Source of the DNA: Blattamonas nauphoetae
Lineage: Eukaryota; Preaxostyla; Oxymonadida
DNA length: 64,000 bases
Direction: 5' to 3'
Assembly: GCA_033064195.1 (NCBI GenBank)
Contig: JARBJD010000185.1
Location: 82,637 to 146,636, forward strand
Below, piece by piece: positions 24,024-36,130 of this stretch. The notes beneath the pieces are model-generated. The model was given only the letters and a program-made list of their open reading frames with translations, had not been told where the DNA came from and ran no database searches. Every line of letters starts with the position of its first letter. The first letter of the stretch is position 1. The translations under genes and the position numbers were made by a program.

Positions 24024-24525
24024 TTCTTATAATATGTCGATTTTCTTGGCTAGAACCATTCGCCACTCTTTGAGGGTCGTTCTGTTTTAGATACCTCCAA
24101 TATTCGTTTCGTTTCACTTTACTATTCATGGAGGGGACTTTCTCTGATTTTACAAAATGAACATCATCTGATTTGTTGAGATCTTTAGACAATGGGCAGT
24201 TTTGGTGTTTCGTGTAATTATGTAGAACAGAAGCACATAATCATACTCCAACAAAAAATCCCTCATTTGACATCTTTATTTCTCGATTTTTCTAAAAAAG
24301 TGGAAAAACAGACAATAAAGAGAAACAGTTGTTGTGTTTTTCCTCGAAAGGCGATGAGACAAGTTACTGGGATAGAGATCTTAAATATCTGCTACGATAA
24401 TGAATTTGTTCACCCAAAGACATAATATAACTTGTTTCCACCTTCCAGAATGATATTTTTCGCTTGTATCGGACCATCCATGCTCTTCTCAAAACAATTT
24501 CGACACTGTCTGACGGTCTGTGAGA
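24024..24525. other. intergenic region, no gene seen
   Basis: AT-rich, several stop codons in all frames. The minus-strand frame continuing from the neighbouring pseudogene to about 24410 has no recognised domain and no TM segment. Confidence 0.4.
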
Positions 24526-27500
24526 TCAAACTGGAAGGTCTGGGCTTGGTTTTCTTGTATTTGTCGCACTGACCTTGAGCTGTGTGTTGGAGAAGACAGA
24601 ACCAGTGCGAGAGACAGCAGGCAGAAGCGCTCCTCGTTCGACCAGCACAGCGATGGGGGAAGACGAGGAAGGGAAAGTCACTTTCCGCTTCCAATTCATC
24701 AGAGGCACCCCATCTCTGTTTCTGGCGAAGGGAGGAGAGGACGATGTTGTTGACTCGAACCAGCTGTGAGGGAAGGAGACGCTGGAAGGAGTTTTGGTTG
24801 TGGAGATCACGATTGCTGCAGTGAGATGAGTCGAGGAAGGAAAAGAATCGACAAAGAGACACGACGACAACAGAACAGAGAAACGCAGGGAGGTCGAACT
24901 CGCAGTGTGTGTCAAGTGGAGGACGGGTGAGATGAATGTGTTGTGTCGATCCACACACCCACTTCGTTCGAAGACACAGTTGGATATCTCAAACGACGAG
25001 TGTGCTTGGCTGATCACGAGCAGAGGAGTGTGTTGTTCAGAAAGCACGTGCTGAACTCGATTTGTGCTGATGAAGGACGAGTCAGCGAGTGAAAACGAAG
25101 AAAACGCCGATTGTGAAGTGAGAACAAAAAGCGGATGGTTGGTTGTAGACACATTTCGAAAGAGAGAGTGTTGCAACGAAAATGTGATCGGATTGGAGCC
25201 TGATTCCGTCGCGAGGAGAGCTACGTTGTCAGAGAAAACAAGATTCTTCACAGAAAACCGAGTGAGGTCGATTTGACCTTCCGAAAGAGACGCCAGCCCA
25301 ATCCCCACTCGCTCCCCGTGTTGGTTGGCGATCGTCACAGAATCACAGCTGAATGTCCCTCTTCCCATCACAACATACAAAGGCTGAACGGACGAAATTG
25401 ACTGCGAGAAGGATTGGAGCTCGAGCACGAGCGATTCGAGTTGGAGATGTCCAGTGTCAACCCAGACAACCCCTCTCTGGGCAGTTGATGTGCACGAGAG
25501 GGTGTCGTCCACAACGACGCGTGGAGTGGAGGAGTGGAGTCCGGCGATGGGGAGAGATTCGCGCTTGATGGAGATGCAGGCGCCAAAAGAAGCGACAGTG
25601 TCGATTTGGAGAGTGACGTGTTCCTGCTCGACTCCTTCTGCTTCTCGTCGCTTCCACCCGTTCGCGATAGTGTCGCACGGATTGGCATACTCTCCGCAAT
25701 CGAGAGTGTCACTGTGTCCTCCTTCTTTCACAATCACCTGCAATTGCCGTGGTTTCTTGCCTGTTGTAAAACTCACAACGCCTGATGTGCGAATCACATC
25801 GGATGGATCACCCACTCTCACGATCGATGTGAGTGTGTAGACTGTGCTGAAGTCCATCACACCATTGTTGCCCAGCGAGAGATCAGTTGAAGTGCCAGAC
25901 GTGGAAGACGAGAAGGTGAGAATGATGGAGGCTGCTGGAGTGGTGGTGACGATGTAGGAAGAGGATGTTGGGAGATCGGTGCCAGTCAGTTTGACTGTCC
26001 CTTTTCTGTTGGAGCCGGCGGAGAAGGTGAAGGAAGCATTGGTGACGAGAGGAGGGAGTGGGATCCAGACAGAGGCATCCGAGTTCACAAACACATCTGG
26101 TCCATACAGTCTCACAGATTTGAACGAATTAAACGAGGCCAAACTTAACAGTTGAAGGATCTGACGAATATTCGGTCGGAGCAGTGAACGACAACTCGCC
26201 TTTTGTTGTCGTTGTCGCTGTTGTCGAGAAAGACTCTGGTCCACTTTCGATGACGATCGAATATTCCCCAATGTGAAGTTCTCGGCCTGTCACAACTATC
26301 GTTGCAGTGTCTCGCTGCGAGTTCAGTGTCGCCGATCCACTTTCGATTCGGGTTGGTTCCATTGGTGTGACGAAGACGCAGTCTGTTTTTTCAAACAGAA
26401 CGGGTGTTGATTGTGTTTTTTCTGTCACTGATGTCACGTTGTAGAAATGGCTGTATTTCAGGATTGCTGTCGAGGATGGGTAGAGATCCAGCTCGATCGA
26501 CATCATTCCTGTTTCGGTGGCTGTCACGTCAATCTGAACTTGCGAAGTTTCATCGGCGTTCGAAAATGAATAAGGTGTTTCTGAGAAGGTGAGTTGATAG
26601 ACTGTCCCTGTGACGAGCTGGGTGCTGTCCAGAAAGAGTTTGGCGACTGTCACAATGTCGTTAAAATGGACATTGAAGATGGAGACGAGGCGAGGAGGTT
26701 CAGGAATGATTTCGATCGAATTGGACTCGAAGAAGAGAGGAGTCGAAATGGATTGTTTGCGGAACTCAACGATCGAATAGATCTCTCCAAATAAAATGAC
26801 GGCATTGTATAGAGGGAACAGTGAGGCTAATCCTTCCCATCGCAACGAAGATGGGTTCCACTCCATTGTTAAGGTGTGCTCCGTCCACGACATTCGAAAC
26901 AGATCAACTTCATATTTCGATGAGACGTCCAGTTGTATTCCATCCATCGTCACCAAAACATTCTTCTTCAGCGAGTCGTATTCCACAATTGAGAATGAGA
27001 CGAGGCGGGTTGGTTCAGGCGGAGTTAGGAAAGAGAGACCAGAGTGGAAGAACACTTCATTGTCATCTTTGTCTGTCACACCAAGAACAGAGTATGTCTG
27101 TCCATATTCCACTTCCGCTTCACTCGCTGTTGTTGAGAAGAGAATCACTGTCGACGAACCCGTAACTCCATCTGCTGCGAATGACGCTCTGATCGTTTTG
27201 GAGCCATTCAACGCAATCGTAAAGGGTCCATTCGTCATTTTGATCCCTGTCAGAGCCATCGACACTTCCTTCTGTTTGTTTTGTGGTGATGCTGAGTCCA
27301 TGAATGTCAGACGAGATTGTTCAGGAGCGATCGAGACAGTTAAACCTGCTTCCACATGAATCTTCGGAGGACTCGACATCGTTCCTCGCAGTCCAGTCAC
27401 TTTGTATGTCTCTCCATATTTCAACTGTCGCGTCGGATAAAGCGTCGCTTGTGCCTCTCCTGCATCGGTGGCTGTGAACGACGCAACAATCGTCACTTTC

Positions 27501-29985
27501 TCTGTCGAGTCTTCGCTGTTCTCCAAATCAAGTTCATACGATCCTTCCAATGCTGCATGCCCTGTCAGCGAGATCGTCGTCACATTCTGATCGTTCTTGT
27601 CCACTGGCTCTCCAACGCCCATCAATCTCATCGGCTCCTTCATCGTTGTGAACGACAGTCCAGTCTCGAAATCCACTTCGAATCCGTTCTTCGTCACTCC
27701 AATCACGTCGTAGCGAGTGTTGTAGTGAAGCTCAAGCTTCGAAGAATCTGCGTCGAAGAGAATCCCACTCAAGCTTCCTTTTCCATCACTGTCGAACACA
27801 ACCGACCGAACAAATGCGGAATCCGATGAGCCGTTCACTGAGAAGGAGATGGTGTGTGTCCCAACAAGTTTGGATCCTTCCAGCCAAACTGACACCTGCT
27901 TGTCCAGATCGGAATAAACTGGGGTTGAATCAAGTGTGGTCAAACACGATCGTTTGGGAACAGAAATCGTGATCGACGCTGGATGGAAGAGCACAATCAA
28001 TCCGTCTGACTTTCGCGTAATGCTTCGGATTTCGTACGTCGTGTCGGGGCTGAGTTTCTTGTTCTCGCCGGTGATGGAGAGGAGTGTGGGCTCGGAGACA
28101 CCGTTCTTGCTGGTCGTGAACTCCACTTCGAAGGTGATGGCTGGGCTGGTGTTGAGGGTGACAGTGTGCACTCCAATCGATCACTTGCTGAATTGTCAGC
28201 CAATGCGAGGAGTGCTCCAGTGATAGTCGTGCTTGCCTCCATCGTCAGCTCGACCGTCCATTGATCTGTCGCTTTTCCACTGATCGACACAAGTGAAATC
28301 GACGGTGACGGTGATGGGAGTTGGTGAGGAGAAGGAAGAGGGCTCATTGATGAATAATATACATGTGTTCCAGTCGATGTCGAATCAAGTAGATACATTC
28401 TTTGCGTGCCTCCAGATGCTGCATTATCGATGTGAAAATCAGACCCTTTGCCAGATGCTGCTGAACAATTCCGAAACTGGAGATATTCGAGATTGATGGA
28501 TTGAGGAATATAGAAGAGGAGTGCTCCGCCGCCAAATGAACCAATTTCCGCCAGTTGTGCACAATTCTGGAAGAAGATGTTCGAATAGCGTGTGTTGGTT
28601 GTGGTTGCGTCCCACAGATTCGAAAAAACAGCTCCTGAATGCTGCATTCCTGAGCAATCACTGAAGATGCATTGGGAGATGGTCTGAGAAGAAGAAGTGT
28701 CAATACAGATTCCTCCGCCATGCTGAACGTACGTATTTTTGAACACGGAATGTGTCATGAAAAAGTTGTTTGAGCTGGAAACACCTTGCCGAACAGCACC
28801 GGACCAACCGGGTCCAGTTGTTGAACATGATTGGAATGAACACCAGCTGATGTCAAGGGTGGCGGAAGCTGTGGAAGTGGATTGTTGGTTGATTGCTCCG
28901 CGAAATGCCCCTTCGAGATTTTTCACTGTGCAATATCGAAAGACGGCTTTTCCTGTTATTGCTCCAATATCAGATGCAACTGAGAAGTGCTTATAAGATG
29001 AGGTTGTGTCTGTACACGACGTGAAAGATGAATTCGAGCAGAGGATCGAAGAACCAGCATTCATGTCGAGACATGCTGTTCCGTAAAGATGGTTCGTGCA
29101 ATTCGTCACTACTGAAGATACAAGACGCTGGGAGACACTTCGCACGAGCGACGAGGAAACGTTTGGAGTTCGGCTGGTTCTGTTCTGTATCTCGCTCTGG
29201 GAGAGCGTGAGATCCACTGACCATCGCAATGATTCTGTCTGATCGGCATTCTTTTGAGTAGAAGTGAGGAGTGGGCCAGTTCCAATAGAAAATGACTTCG
29301 ACGAAAAGTCGATTCCTGATCCCAAGATAGAAAGAGTTCTGAATTCATCTCCAAATGTTTCTGAAGAGAGAGAGGGTAATATTTTAGAATCAGTTGGGCC
29401 AATGAGTTTTTGGTTCAAATTGACCAGGGGGAGGATCGATTCAGACATCGAATCATATTTGCATCCCAACAGGACAACGGAATTGCTGTGAAAACTCGCG
29501 GCGAGATCAACTGAAAAAGGAGATGTCCCACAATTCGAGATTATGGAACAAGACGACAAAGTCAGAGTTGATGAGGCAAGTTGCCCAATTTGAGTGTCGG
29601 TACGAATGCAATCCAAAGTGAAAGAAGACATGTCGACAGTTGAGTTGATGACAATGAACATTGAAGAGATTTGTTGGCATTCGGATGATTCGTTTCGCTC
29701 TGCTCCCTCCATCCAACCGCCAGTGACTCCGAACACTGAATTTGAATGAAAAAGATATGATCCGTCTCCCCGAAGTTGCAAGCTATCTGAGATGATTGAA
29801 ATCATCGAAGTATGGTACAGTCCAGGATCGATTTTGAGCAGACGAGCGGATTTCTCATTGTTGTGCTCTGGTGGACGATCCAATCCAATCGGAAACTCAC
29901 GCACCTGACCGCCGGACCAGTTGTACGCGGATGAAAGGATGATGAGGGGAAGAGCGACAAACTGACAAATCGCATTTCTGTTGTG
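24526..29985 (-). pseudogene. broken beta-helix/Ig-repeat surface protein, lacking TM and kinase tail
   Basis: A paralogue of the plus-strand gene at 12898-18300, split over three minus-strand frames. Block one (29985-28190) has a signal-like segment (FVALPLIILSSAY) without an in-frame ATG, then the beta-helix region with shared words such as NHLYGTACLDMNAGSSILCSNSSF (compare positions 13767-13840 of the paralogue). Block two (28171-26129) holds six or so Ig-like repeats (GVHTVTLN, YEIRSI, VWLEGSKL). Block three (26130-24526) holds a last repeat and the second parallel-beta region, then stops. Against the paralogue, the sequence between LALADNSASD and GVHTVTL is missing about 70 residues and changes frame near 28185, so this is a real deletion. 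The shift near 26140 could instead be a 34-nt intron. The TM and pseudokinase parts are absent. Confidence 0.7.
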
Positions 29986-30911
29986 ATTGACATTCGATGG
30001 ATGCCTCTTGAGACAGGTTTTGTGAAACAGCCAACATGCCTCTCAGAATTGATTCGGGTGACTGACGATCCATTCACTCTAATGTGTTCTGGACTGAATG
30101 CATCGATACAATCTTTTGCTCCGAGCCGTCCAAAGTGTGCATCAAGTCCATCTCCTATGTTTTCCATTGTTCGCTGCATTTCGATCAATCTAGTCTCGCT
30201 CTCTCCGCGAAGCCTCTCGCATTCGCGTTGGATCTGCTCCTTCTCACGCTGAAGAGACTGGATCGTCGAAAGATGAGTCTTCCTTTTCTCTGTCCACTCT
30301 GCCTTCTCCATTTCCAGTTGGGTCATCATTCCTTTTGCTTCTTCGAATGTTGCCTTGAGTCGGTCGTACTGAAGTTGGAGATTGGAGAATGATGCTTGTT
30401 GCTGGGCGATGGTTCGATCCTTTGATTCCATCTGATCAAGCTGCGATGTCTCCACAACTGCGAATGGGCCTTCATCCACGATTTCCAGTGAAGCGAGGCA
30501 TTGAACGACTCCCCGTTTAGTCAGTGGATCTGAAGAGGGAGATTGGGCGAGATGGGAGAGAGAAGAGTGGAGGAGTCGCTTGTTTGGGATTAGAGTGTGA
30601 GAATCGAAGCATTTCTTGAGAAAGCTCACGAGTTCTTCAAGGAGCTGGAGGAGAAGTTGATCATTGTGTTGATGTGGTTGTCCTTGTTGTGATTGGATGT
30701 GGGTTGTGAGGAGAGTGGGAAGGTAGTTCCATTGGAATGAGATCACTTTTTCTCGCTGATGGACAGACGAATCACTCAACCATTCCAACATGGAGTCGAT
30801 TGTTGGTTGTGGCTGAGAGAGAGGGAATGAGGAAATGGGCGGCGGTGATAAGAATGAGGAACAAAACATGTAATAAACCATTTCTGCTTTATCGTCGAAT
30901 TCGGTGATATC
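29986..30911 (-). pseudogene. coiled-coil SPRY gene truncated in mid-domain
   Basis: The exon at 30911-30879 joins across a 66-nt intron (30813-30878) to a frame reading PQPTIDSMLEWLSD. This continues through a helical N-terminal region, a coiled coil (residues ~120-230: MMTQLEMEKAEW, LQREKEQIQRECERLRGE) and the start of a SPRY domain (FSPEHIRVNGSSVTRI, then VGCFTKPVSRGIHRMSI). The SPRY domain then stops after about 40 residues at the junction with the beta-helix pseudogene. The frame runs on into that neighbour without SPRY character. The true 5' end upstream of 30911 is not resolved. Compare the complete SPRY gene at 11976-12695. Confidence 0.6.
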
Positions 30912-31227
30912 CTGAAGATATCAAGGATGAAAGAGAGAAAGATCCGGACGAAAAGGGGTGTGGTGAAGAAAAGAAGATCTGGCAAACGAGTTCAGGTCCT
31001 GGGAGCATCTCACGATTCTTGATCAAACCACAGCATTTTGTTCCGATTCGCTGTGTTCATCTGCTCAGTGCACGATGCAGTTGAGATTGAGTCAGTTGAA
31101 GTTGTTAGCGTGCCACAAATGGTCGAAGGAACGATTCCAGTTCAGATGGATGACTGTGATCGCATGGACTGAAGTCAGAGGGCCAGCCATTTTTGATGTG
31201 AATATTCGTTAGTCGTTGTTTTATGTT

Positions 31228-31330
31228 TAGGCATGGCTGACCGGCACTGACCGGTCAGTTTTCACCGAAAAGTACTGACGGTCACTGACCGGAGAAATTT
31301 GGGAACCCATAATCTGAATATACCATTTCT
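31228..31330 (+). repeat. left terminal repeat of the first hAT element
   Basis: Starts TAGGCATGGCTGACCGG, then repeats of CTGACCGG and its complement CCGGTCAG. The match to the inverted right end of the 49394-54791 element extends through ACCATTTCTCCGAA with only scattered differences. Confidence 0.85.
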
Positions 31331-31741
31331 CCGAAGTCTTTTCAAATTAAACAGAGAAATGAGTTATTGACATGAGGTGTGATAGAAACCAAGAATTAGA
31401 CACAGAAATGACTCTATTCGTGATAATTAAATCACTTTCAAAGGAATCCAATCTCCAAACACCAGTGAAAGGTGATCTACGTCGAATACAACGATCAATG
31501 GGTTTGATCCCGATCACATATCAAGACAAGCGCTTTCGTGATAATTCTGTGTGGAAAACAAGTATTTAATAACAATGACTCGAGTTATTCCTTTGTCTCT
31601 TTCACAATCTTGTCTTCTGCCAAAACTTGAACAAAACTCTCCGATTTGGAGTGAAGTCTGAGAAGGAACAAGGTAGACATGAACGACTAAACAAAAGAAG
31701 ATTCAATCACGATCCCAGAATCGAAAGAAGTCCAATTTTCC

Positions 31742-32146
31742 ATGTCTCCACTCGCAGATCGGCCAAATGGCCAACCCAACGATGAAAACCACTATTCACA
31801 GACATCGCCGTTCACATTGCCCATCCCATCGTTCTTTCCGTCCTCACTTTACGTTCGAACGACTTCTGAAATAACTAAATCGAATCATCTCAACGAGGAA
31901 GACCACAATTTCAAGAGCAAGTCGGTTCCAACAATGTCGAGTTTGAATGAAATGACGAAGTTTGGGTTGGAAGTGTCTGAAGCATCTGAGAGATTGATGA
32001 AGGACGAGACGTGTGAGGAGGGAGAAGGGAAAGAAGATTGCAGGGAGAACAAGAAGGATGAGAACAGGAAGGAAGATGATGGGGTCAGAATGCTCGTTGA
32101 TCGTCCCGAGTCACTCACATCCAGGGCTTTCCAAAAATACCCATAA
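31742..32146 (+). CDS. hypothetical ORF inside the first hAT element
   Basis: A 134-aa frame with ATG at 31742. The first half is Ser/Pro/Asn-rich and the second half Glu/Lys-rich (residues ~85-115, EEGEGKEDCRENKKDENR). No domain is recognised and nothing resembles a transposase. It could be a captured exon; expression is uncertain. Confidence 0.3.
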   Translation: MSPLADRPNGQPNDENHYSQTSPFTLPIPSFFPSSLYVRTTSEITKSNHLNEEDHNFKSKSVPTMSSLNEMTKFGLEVSEASERLMKDETCEEGEGKEDCRENKKDENRKEDDGVRMLVDRPESLTSRAFQKYP

Positions 32147-33512
32147 TTTTCTGGGTGATTTCGAAAAAATGGAAAACACCAAATTGTCTTTAGAAAACTC
32201 TGTCAAAGTAAATACATCAAAGATAGACAATAATATTATCTGAAAGTGAAAGTTTCTCCCGATTGAATGAAAAGAAGATAATAAAGGGTAAATCTTGATC
32301 TGTCCTTCTGAATTTGAGACTAAGAATGGCGAAAGTTGTGTGAATCTTTGCGCGATTGTCGGTGATTGCGGAGGAGATGAGAGGATGTTTTCTTTCTTCT
32401 TCGTGTCATTGTTTTTAAGGAAAAGGAGAGTTTGCATGGATTGCTTGTATTAATTATTATTTTCTTCTTGTTGAGGAATGGTCTGGAATAATGGTAGTGT
32501 TGTTGTTGATCTAGTTCCTTTTTTAGGGATTGTTGTGGGGGAGTGTTGATACTGATGTTGATCTTGTTCTTCTTCACAGATTGTCGATGATCCTACAAAG
32601 TCGGCAAAATCCACGGACAAACGTGATGAATCCAATCGAAGTCAACACAAATAGGGACGTACAGGTCCATACTGTGCAATTTTTCTCGTCTGGAATACTC
32701 GGATCATCACATCGTCTGACCCTTGTCGAACTTGGCATGATACCACCCTTTTCTCAGGCGATGATTAATACTGAGAACCACGAAGATATGGAGAACTAAT
32801 TTCTGGTTCCAATTACTTCGATAGCAACGACTTCAAGTGTGATCTCCATTCGTCAACCTTCTCTCCCTCTAATTCACTTAATTGTAGGTTCTGGATAAAA
32901 ACCAATGTTTGATACAGACGGTGTTCTGATATTTGTTGGTCCGCTCACAGCAGATCACAATCACAACAAATATTTCGTGATGACTGGTCTCATCTGCTGC
33001 ATTCCCTCGCCACTGCAAATATTGCTTTCATACGCTCACACATCTTTCTTTCCAAGACTCTGCCTTGAATGAGATCATCTTTTAGTCAGTCTCCCACTCC
33101 TTCAAGTTATCACACAAGAGACCAAGGAATTTACTCCTCGTTTCGCTCAAACCGCGCTCTTCATCATTGCACTTGTCACCAGTTTGTCCTTCATCGCATT
33201 TTATCGACGGATTAGTGCCCTTATTCATTCCGTTGAATTTTCTGGAGGATCCGAAACAGCTTGCTCTCCCATCGTTCAAACTCTGTATAAACGGCCTATT
33301 TCCGTCAATTGATTCCCCAAAACGTGTTAAACACTCTTTTCCCATCCTCTAAGCCACTAACGACTCGCTGTTGACCAAGTACAACCTCATGCAACTCCTC
33401 ATCACCATTCTGGATCGATTCATCGACATGTGCTTCGACTTAAAACACACAATTCCTTTGATTCTTCATCTCGTTCTCCTGGTACAACCACATTTCCTTT
33501 CAAGACTCGGAT

Positions 33513-35264
33513 ATGCTGATCGAATGCGATGGCGTGAATGTACATCTGGATATCAGCGAGAAGACCCTCAACAAGGAAATAAAAGAATCAGCCCTGGACA
33601 TCATTCAGAACGCCACTCCTCCCTCACATTCCTCACTCGCAAAAATTCATTCATCCTCGTCAACCAGCATCGCTTTCACCATCATCGAGAACATTTCAAC
33701 GATGTTCATGTTCCTCTCCAGTTCTCTGTTCGCACCAACGCTTCTGGAATTGGGTAGTATCACGCCTCTTCAACTGATCCTGATTACGAGCCAGAAACAG
33801 ACGAAGAGATCCACACTCATCTCCCTCCAACTTGCTTTACGCACACACAATCGCACCAGCACATATGCACATCCACACACTCACGCACACACACTCCTGC
33901 ACGCGCACACATACTCACTCCTGCACGCCCACACATTCTCACGCACCCGCACGCCTGCACACTCACGCACGCACACTCTCACGCATGCACTTGCACACTC
34001 ACACACGTATGCGCACACGCTCACGCACACTCCCACTTCAATCGAAAATATCATCAGCTTTCTCGCTTTCATTCGCAACGCCGTCTTATCTCTCATCCCA
34101 AAGGGCATTCTGACAATTTTGATGTTGGTGACGGTCGACCACATCATTCAGGGGATACTCGACGACTTTGTCGACAAGACATTGAACACGTTCGTCACAA
34201 CTTGCTCCAATCAGACGGAGTTGATCATACAGAAGAAGATGGCTGAGTCGAAGAAAAATAACGAAAAGAATAGCACCGTTTCAACAAACAAATCGTTCAC
34301 AATAGTCTCACAGTCCTCCTCCATCTCGTTCAGCACTCCAACAAGTCCACAGTCAGGCGCGCGCGTCGGAAACAAGCAGACTCCAGTCACACTCAGTTTG
34401 TACACAGCCTTCTCATCATCCCCTCGCGCACATCCTTCGCATCGTCCCTACCGCGCACATCGTTCACATCGTCCCTACCGCGCACATCCTTCGCATCGTC
34501 CCTTCCGCGCACATCGTTCACATCGTCCCTTCCGCGCACATCGTTCACATCGTCCCTACCGCGCACATCGTTCACATCGTCCCTTCCGCGCACATCGTTC
34601 ACATCGTCCCTTCCGCGCACATCCTTCGCATCGTCCCTACCGCGCACATCGTTCACATCGTCCCTTCCGCGCACATCCTTCGCATCGTCCCTTCCGCGCA
34701 CATCCTTCGCATCGTCCCCTCGCGCACATCGTTCACATCGTCCCTTCCGCGCACATCCTTCGCATCGTCCCTACCGCGCACATCGTTCACATCGTCCCTT
34801 CCGCGCACATCGTTCACATCGTCCCTTCCGCGCACATCCTTCGCATCGTCCCCTCGCGCACATCCTTCGCATCGTCCCTTCCGCGCACATCCTTCGCATC
34901 GTCCCCTCGCGCACATCCTTCGCATCGTCCCTTCCGCGCACATCCTTCGCATCGTCCCTACCGCGCACATCGTTCACATCGTCCCTTCCGCGCACATCCT
35001 TCGCATCGTCCCCTCGCCCGCAACGTTCACATCGCTCCTCCCTCGCAATCAGTGATCTGTTTCATTTGCTTGTTTCATCATTATTCATCCAAATTGCTCA
35101 GAACCTCATCGCTTCGAACCTCAGTCTCTCTCAACGCATTGTCGGTCTGTTTGCTAACCTCGCAACTCGTCGTTCGCATCACGGGCAAGAGGGAAGGAAC
35201 AGAAAACAATCATGATCACAACAACATCACCTCTCTGCGTGCCCACTTTGCAACTCATCCATGA
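33513..35264 (+). CDS. hypothetical repeat-bearing ORF, transposon cargo
   Basis: A 583-aa open frame from ATG 33513. The first ~105 residues are helical (LDISEKTLNKEIKESALDII, then SIAFTIIENISTMFMFLSSSLF) and look like part of an armadillo/HEAT-type protein. Next comes a His-Thr-rich stretch encoded by a CA-rich microsatellite (33836-34035), then a hydrophobic helical stretch (SFLAFIRNAVLSLIPKGILTILMLVTVDHI), then a 27-bp minisatellite encoding RAHRSHRPF-type nonapeptides (34426-35025). Repeat units of 26 nt shift the reading to a new repeat phrase (HIVHIVPSA) without a stop. I cannot name a function. It may be a captured host fragment expanded by slippage. Confidence 0.35.
   Translation: MLIECDGVNVHLDISEKTLNKEIKESALDIIQNATPPSHSSLAKIHSSSSTSIAFTIIENISTMFMFLSSSLFAPTLLELGSITPLQLILITSQKQTKRSTLISLQLALRTHNRTSTYAHPHTHAHTLLHAHTYSLLHAHTFSRTRTPAHSRTHTLTHALAHSHTYAHTLTHTPTSIENIISFLAFIRNAVLSLIPKGILTILMLVTVDHIIQGILDDFVDKTLNTFVTTCSNQTELIIQKKMAESKKNNEKNSTVSTNKSFTIVSQSSSISFSTPTSPQSGARVGNKQTPVTLSLYTAFSSSPRAHPSHRPYRAHRSHRPYRAHPSHRPFRAHRSHRPFRAHRSHRPYRAHRSHRPFRAHRSHRPFRAHPSHRPYRAHRSHRPFRAHPSHRPFRAHPSHRPLAHIVHIVPSAHILRIVPTAHIVHIVPSAHIVHIVPSAHILRIVPSRTSFASSLPRTSFASSPRAHPSHRPFRAHPSHRPYRAHRSHRPFRAHPSHRPLARNVHIAPPSQSVICFICLFHHYSSKLLRTSSLRTSVSLNALSVCLLTSQLVVRITGKREGTENNHDHNNITSLRAHFATHP
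33836..34035 (+). repeat. CA-rich microsatellite tract
   Basis: Irregular runs of CACACTCACGCACA-type words, in frame in the surrounding ORF and encoding mainly His, Thr, Ala and Arg. Confidence 0.8.
34426..35025 (+). repeat. 27-bp minisatellite, about 22 units
   Basis: Unit near CGCACATCGTTCACATCG plus TCCCTTCCG. Two main variants alternate (GTTCACATCG and CCTTCGCATCG, and CCCTACC against CCCTTCC). Several units are one base shorter (CCCCTCG), which moves the reading frame. There are no unique spacers, so this is not a CRISPR array. Confidence 0.95.
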
Positions 35265-36130
35265 TTGTGTTGTTGCCGCGATCAACATCGTACATGTCCT
35301 GCGCTCGTCGAACGGTGACACACTGCCCTTCGATGCTGTTGAAGTGTCGACGTCCTCACTGTAGACGCAGCCAGGATGAAGAAGAACGAGAAGCACTTTG
35401 AAAGTGGATATGAAATCATCAGGAGTGGGTGACAGAGGAAGAGAAGAGTGCGAAAGTTTCTCAGTTCCATACTGGACACTCTTATTCGATGGGAGATGGG
35501 AAGATGAAAAGAGACATCGAGAAGATCATTCCTGGCAGTTTGTGTCAAAGTATTGTCTCTTCAATCACTTCATGAACCGATTTCTGATTGTGGAATGACT
35601 AGAATGTGATATTAGAAAGTTTGTATCATTGAGAAAAATATGGGGAAGTGATCAATCCCTGATCTCGCTATCAAGATGAAATTGTTTCGAATGCTCCAAG
35701 GGTAATGTTCGCATGAATTATATCAACATGAAAAATCTTAAATCTGAACAAATTGAGCAAGTCGGCTCCGTGGGTGGAAAGCCCTGCTCACATCGCATTC
35801 AACTCTCCCACCCACCCTCCCAAAGAACAAGCAACTGACACTGCCAGTCTGACCCTCACCTTAATCACAACATTCCTGCAGACGACACTCTCTCACTCCC
35901 ACATCTCACTGAACGTCGAGTGGATTCAACTTCACTTCGTCATCAATTTCAGAACGTGCTGTGACACGTTCGCATCCGTCACTCTTCCCTCTCTCGTCTT
36001 TCATAGAACAGGCGAAGGGGCACGAGATTGGAGTTGTCGTGTCCGTCGGAAGATCATGGGTGGACACAAACAAATGAAAATCCGATTCTGGAATGACAGA
36101 ACTGCTCGAGACAGGAATGCAGACTGAGGA
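35040..36130 (+). pseudogene. decayed helical-protein fragments, transposon cargo
   Basis: Short frames with amphipathic-helix character change phase repeatedly: FHLLVSSLFIQIAQNLIAS near 35060, LQLIHDCVVAAINIVHVL near 35245, LTLITTFLQTTLSHSHISL near 35850. They look like the remains of an armadillo/HEAT-type protein continuing from the ORF that starts at 33513. No specific family can be named. Confidence 0.35.

Noticed and set aside
33836-34035. His-Thr-rich domain as a metal-binding protein
   Set aside because: The stretch is a CA-rich microsatellite; the amino-acid bias follows from the repeat.
34426-35025. CRISPR-like array
   Set aside because: Units follow one another without unique spacers, vary in sequence and are 26-27 nt; it is a minisatellite in a eukaryotic genome.
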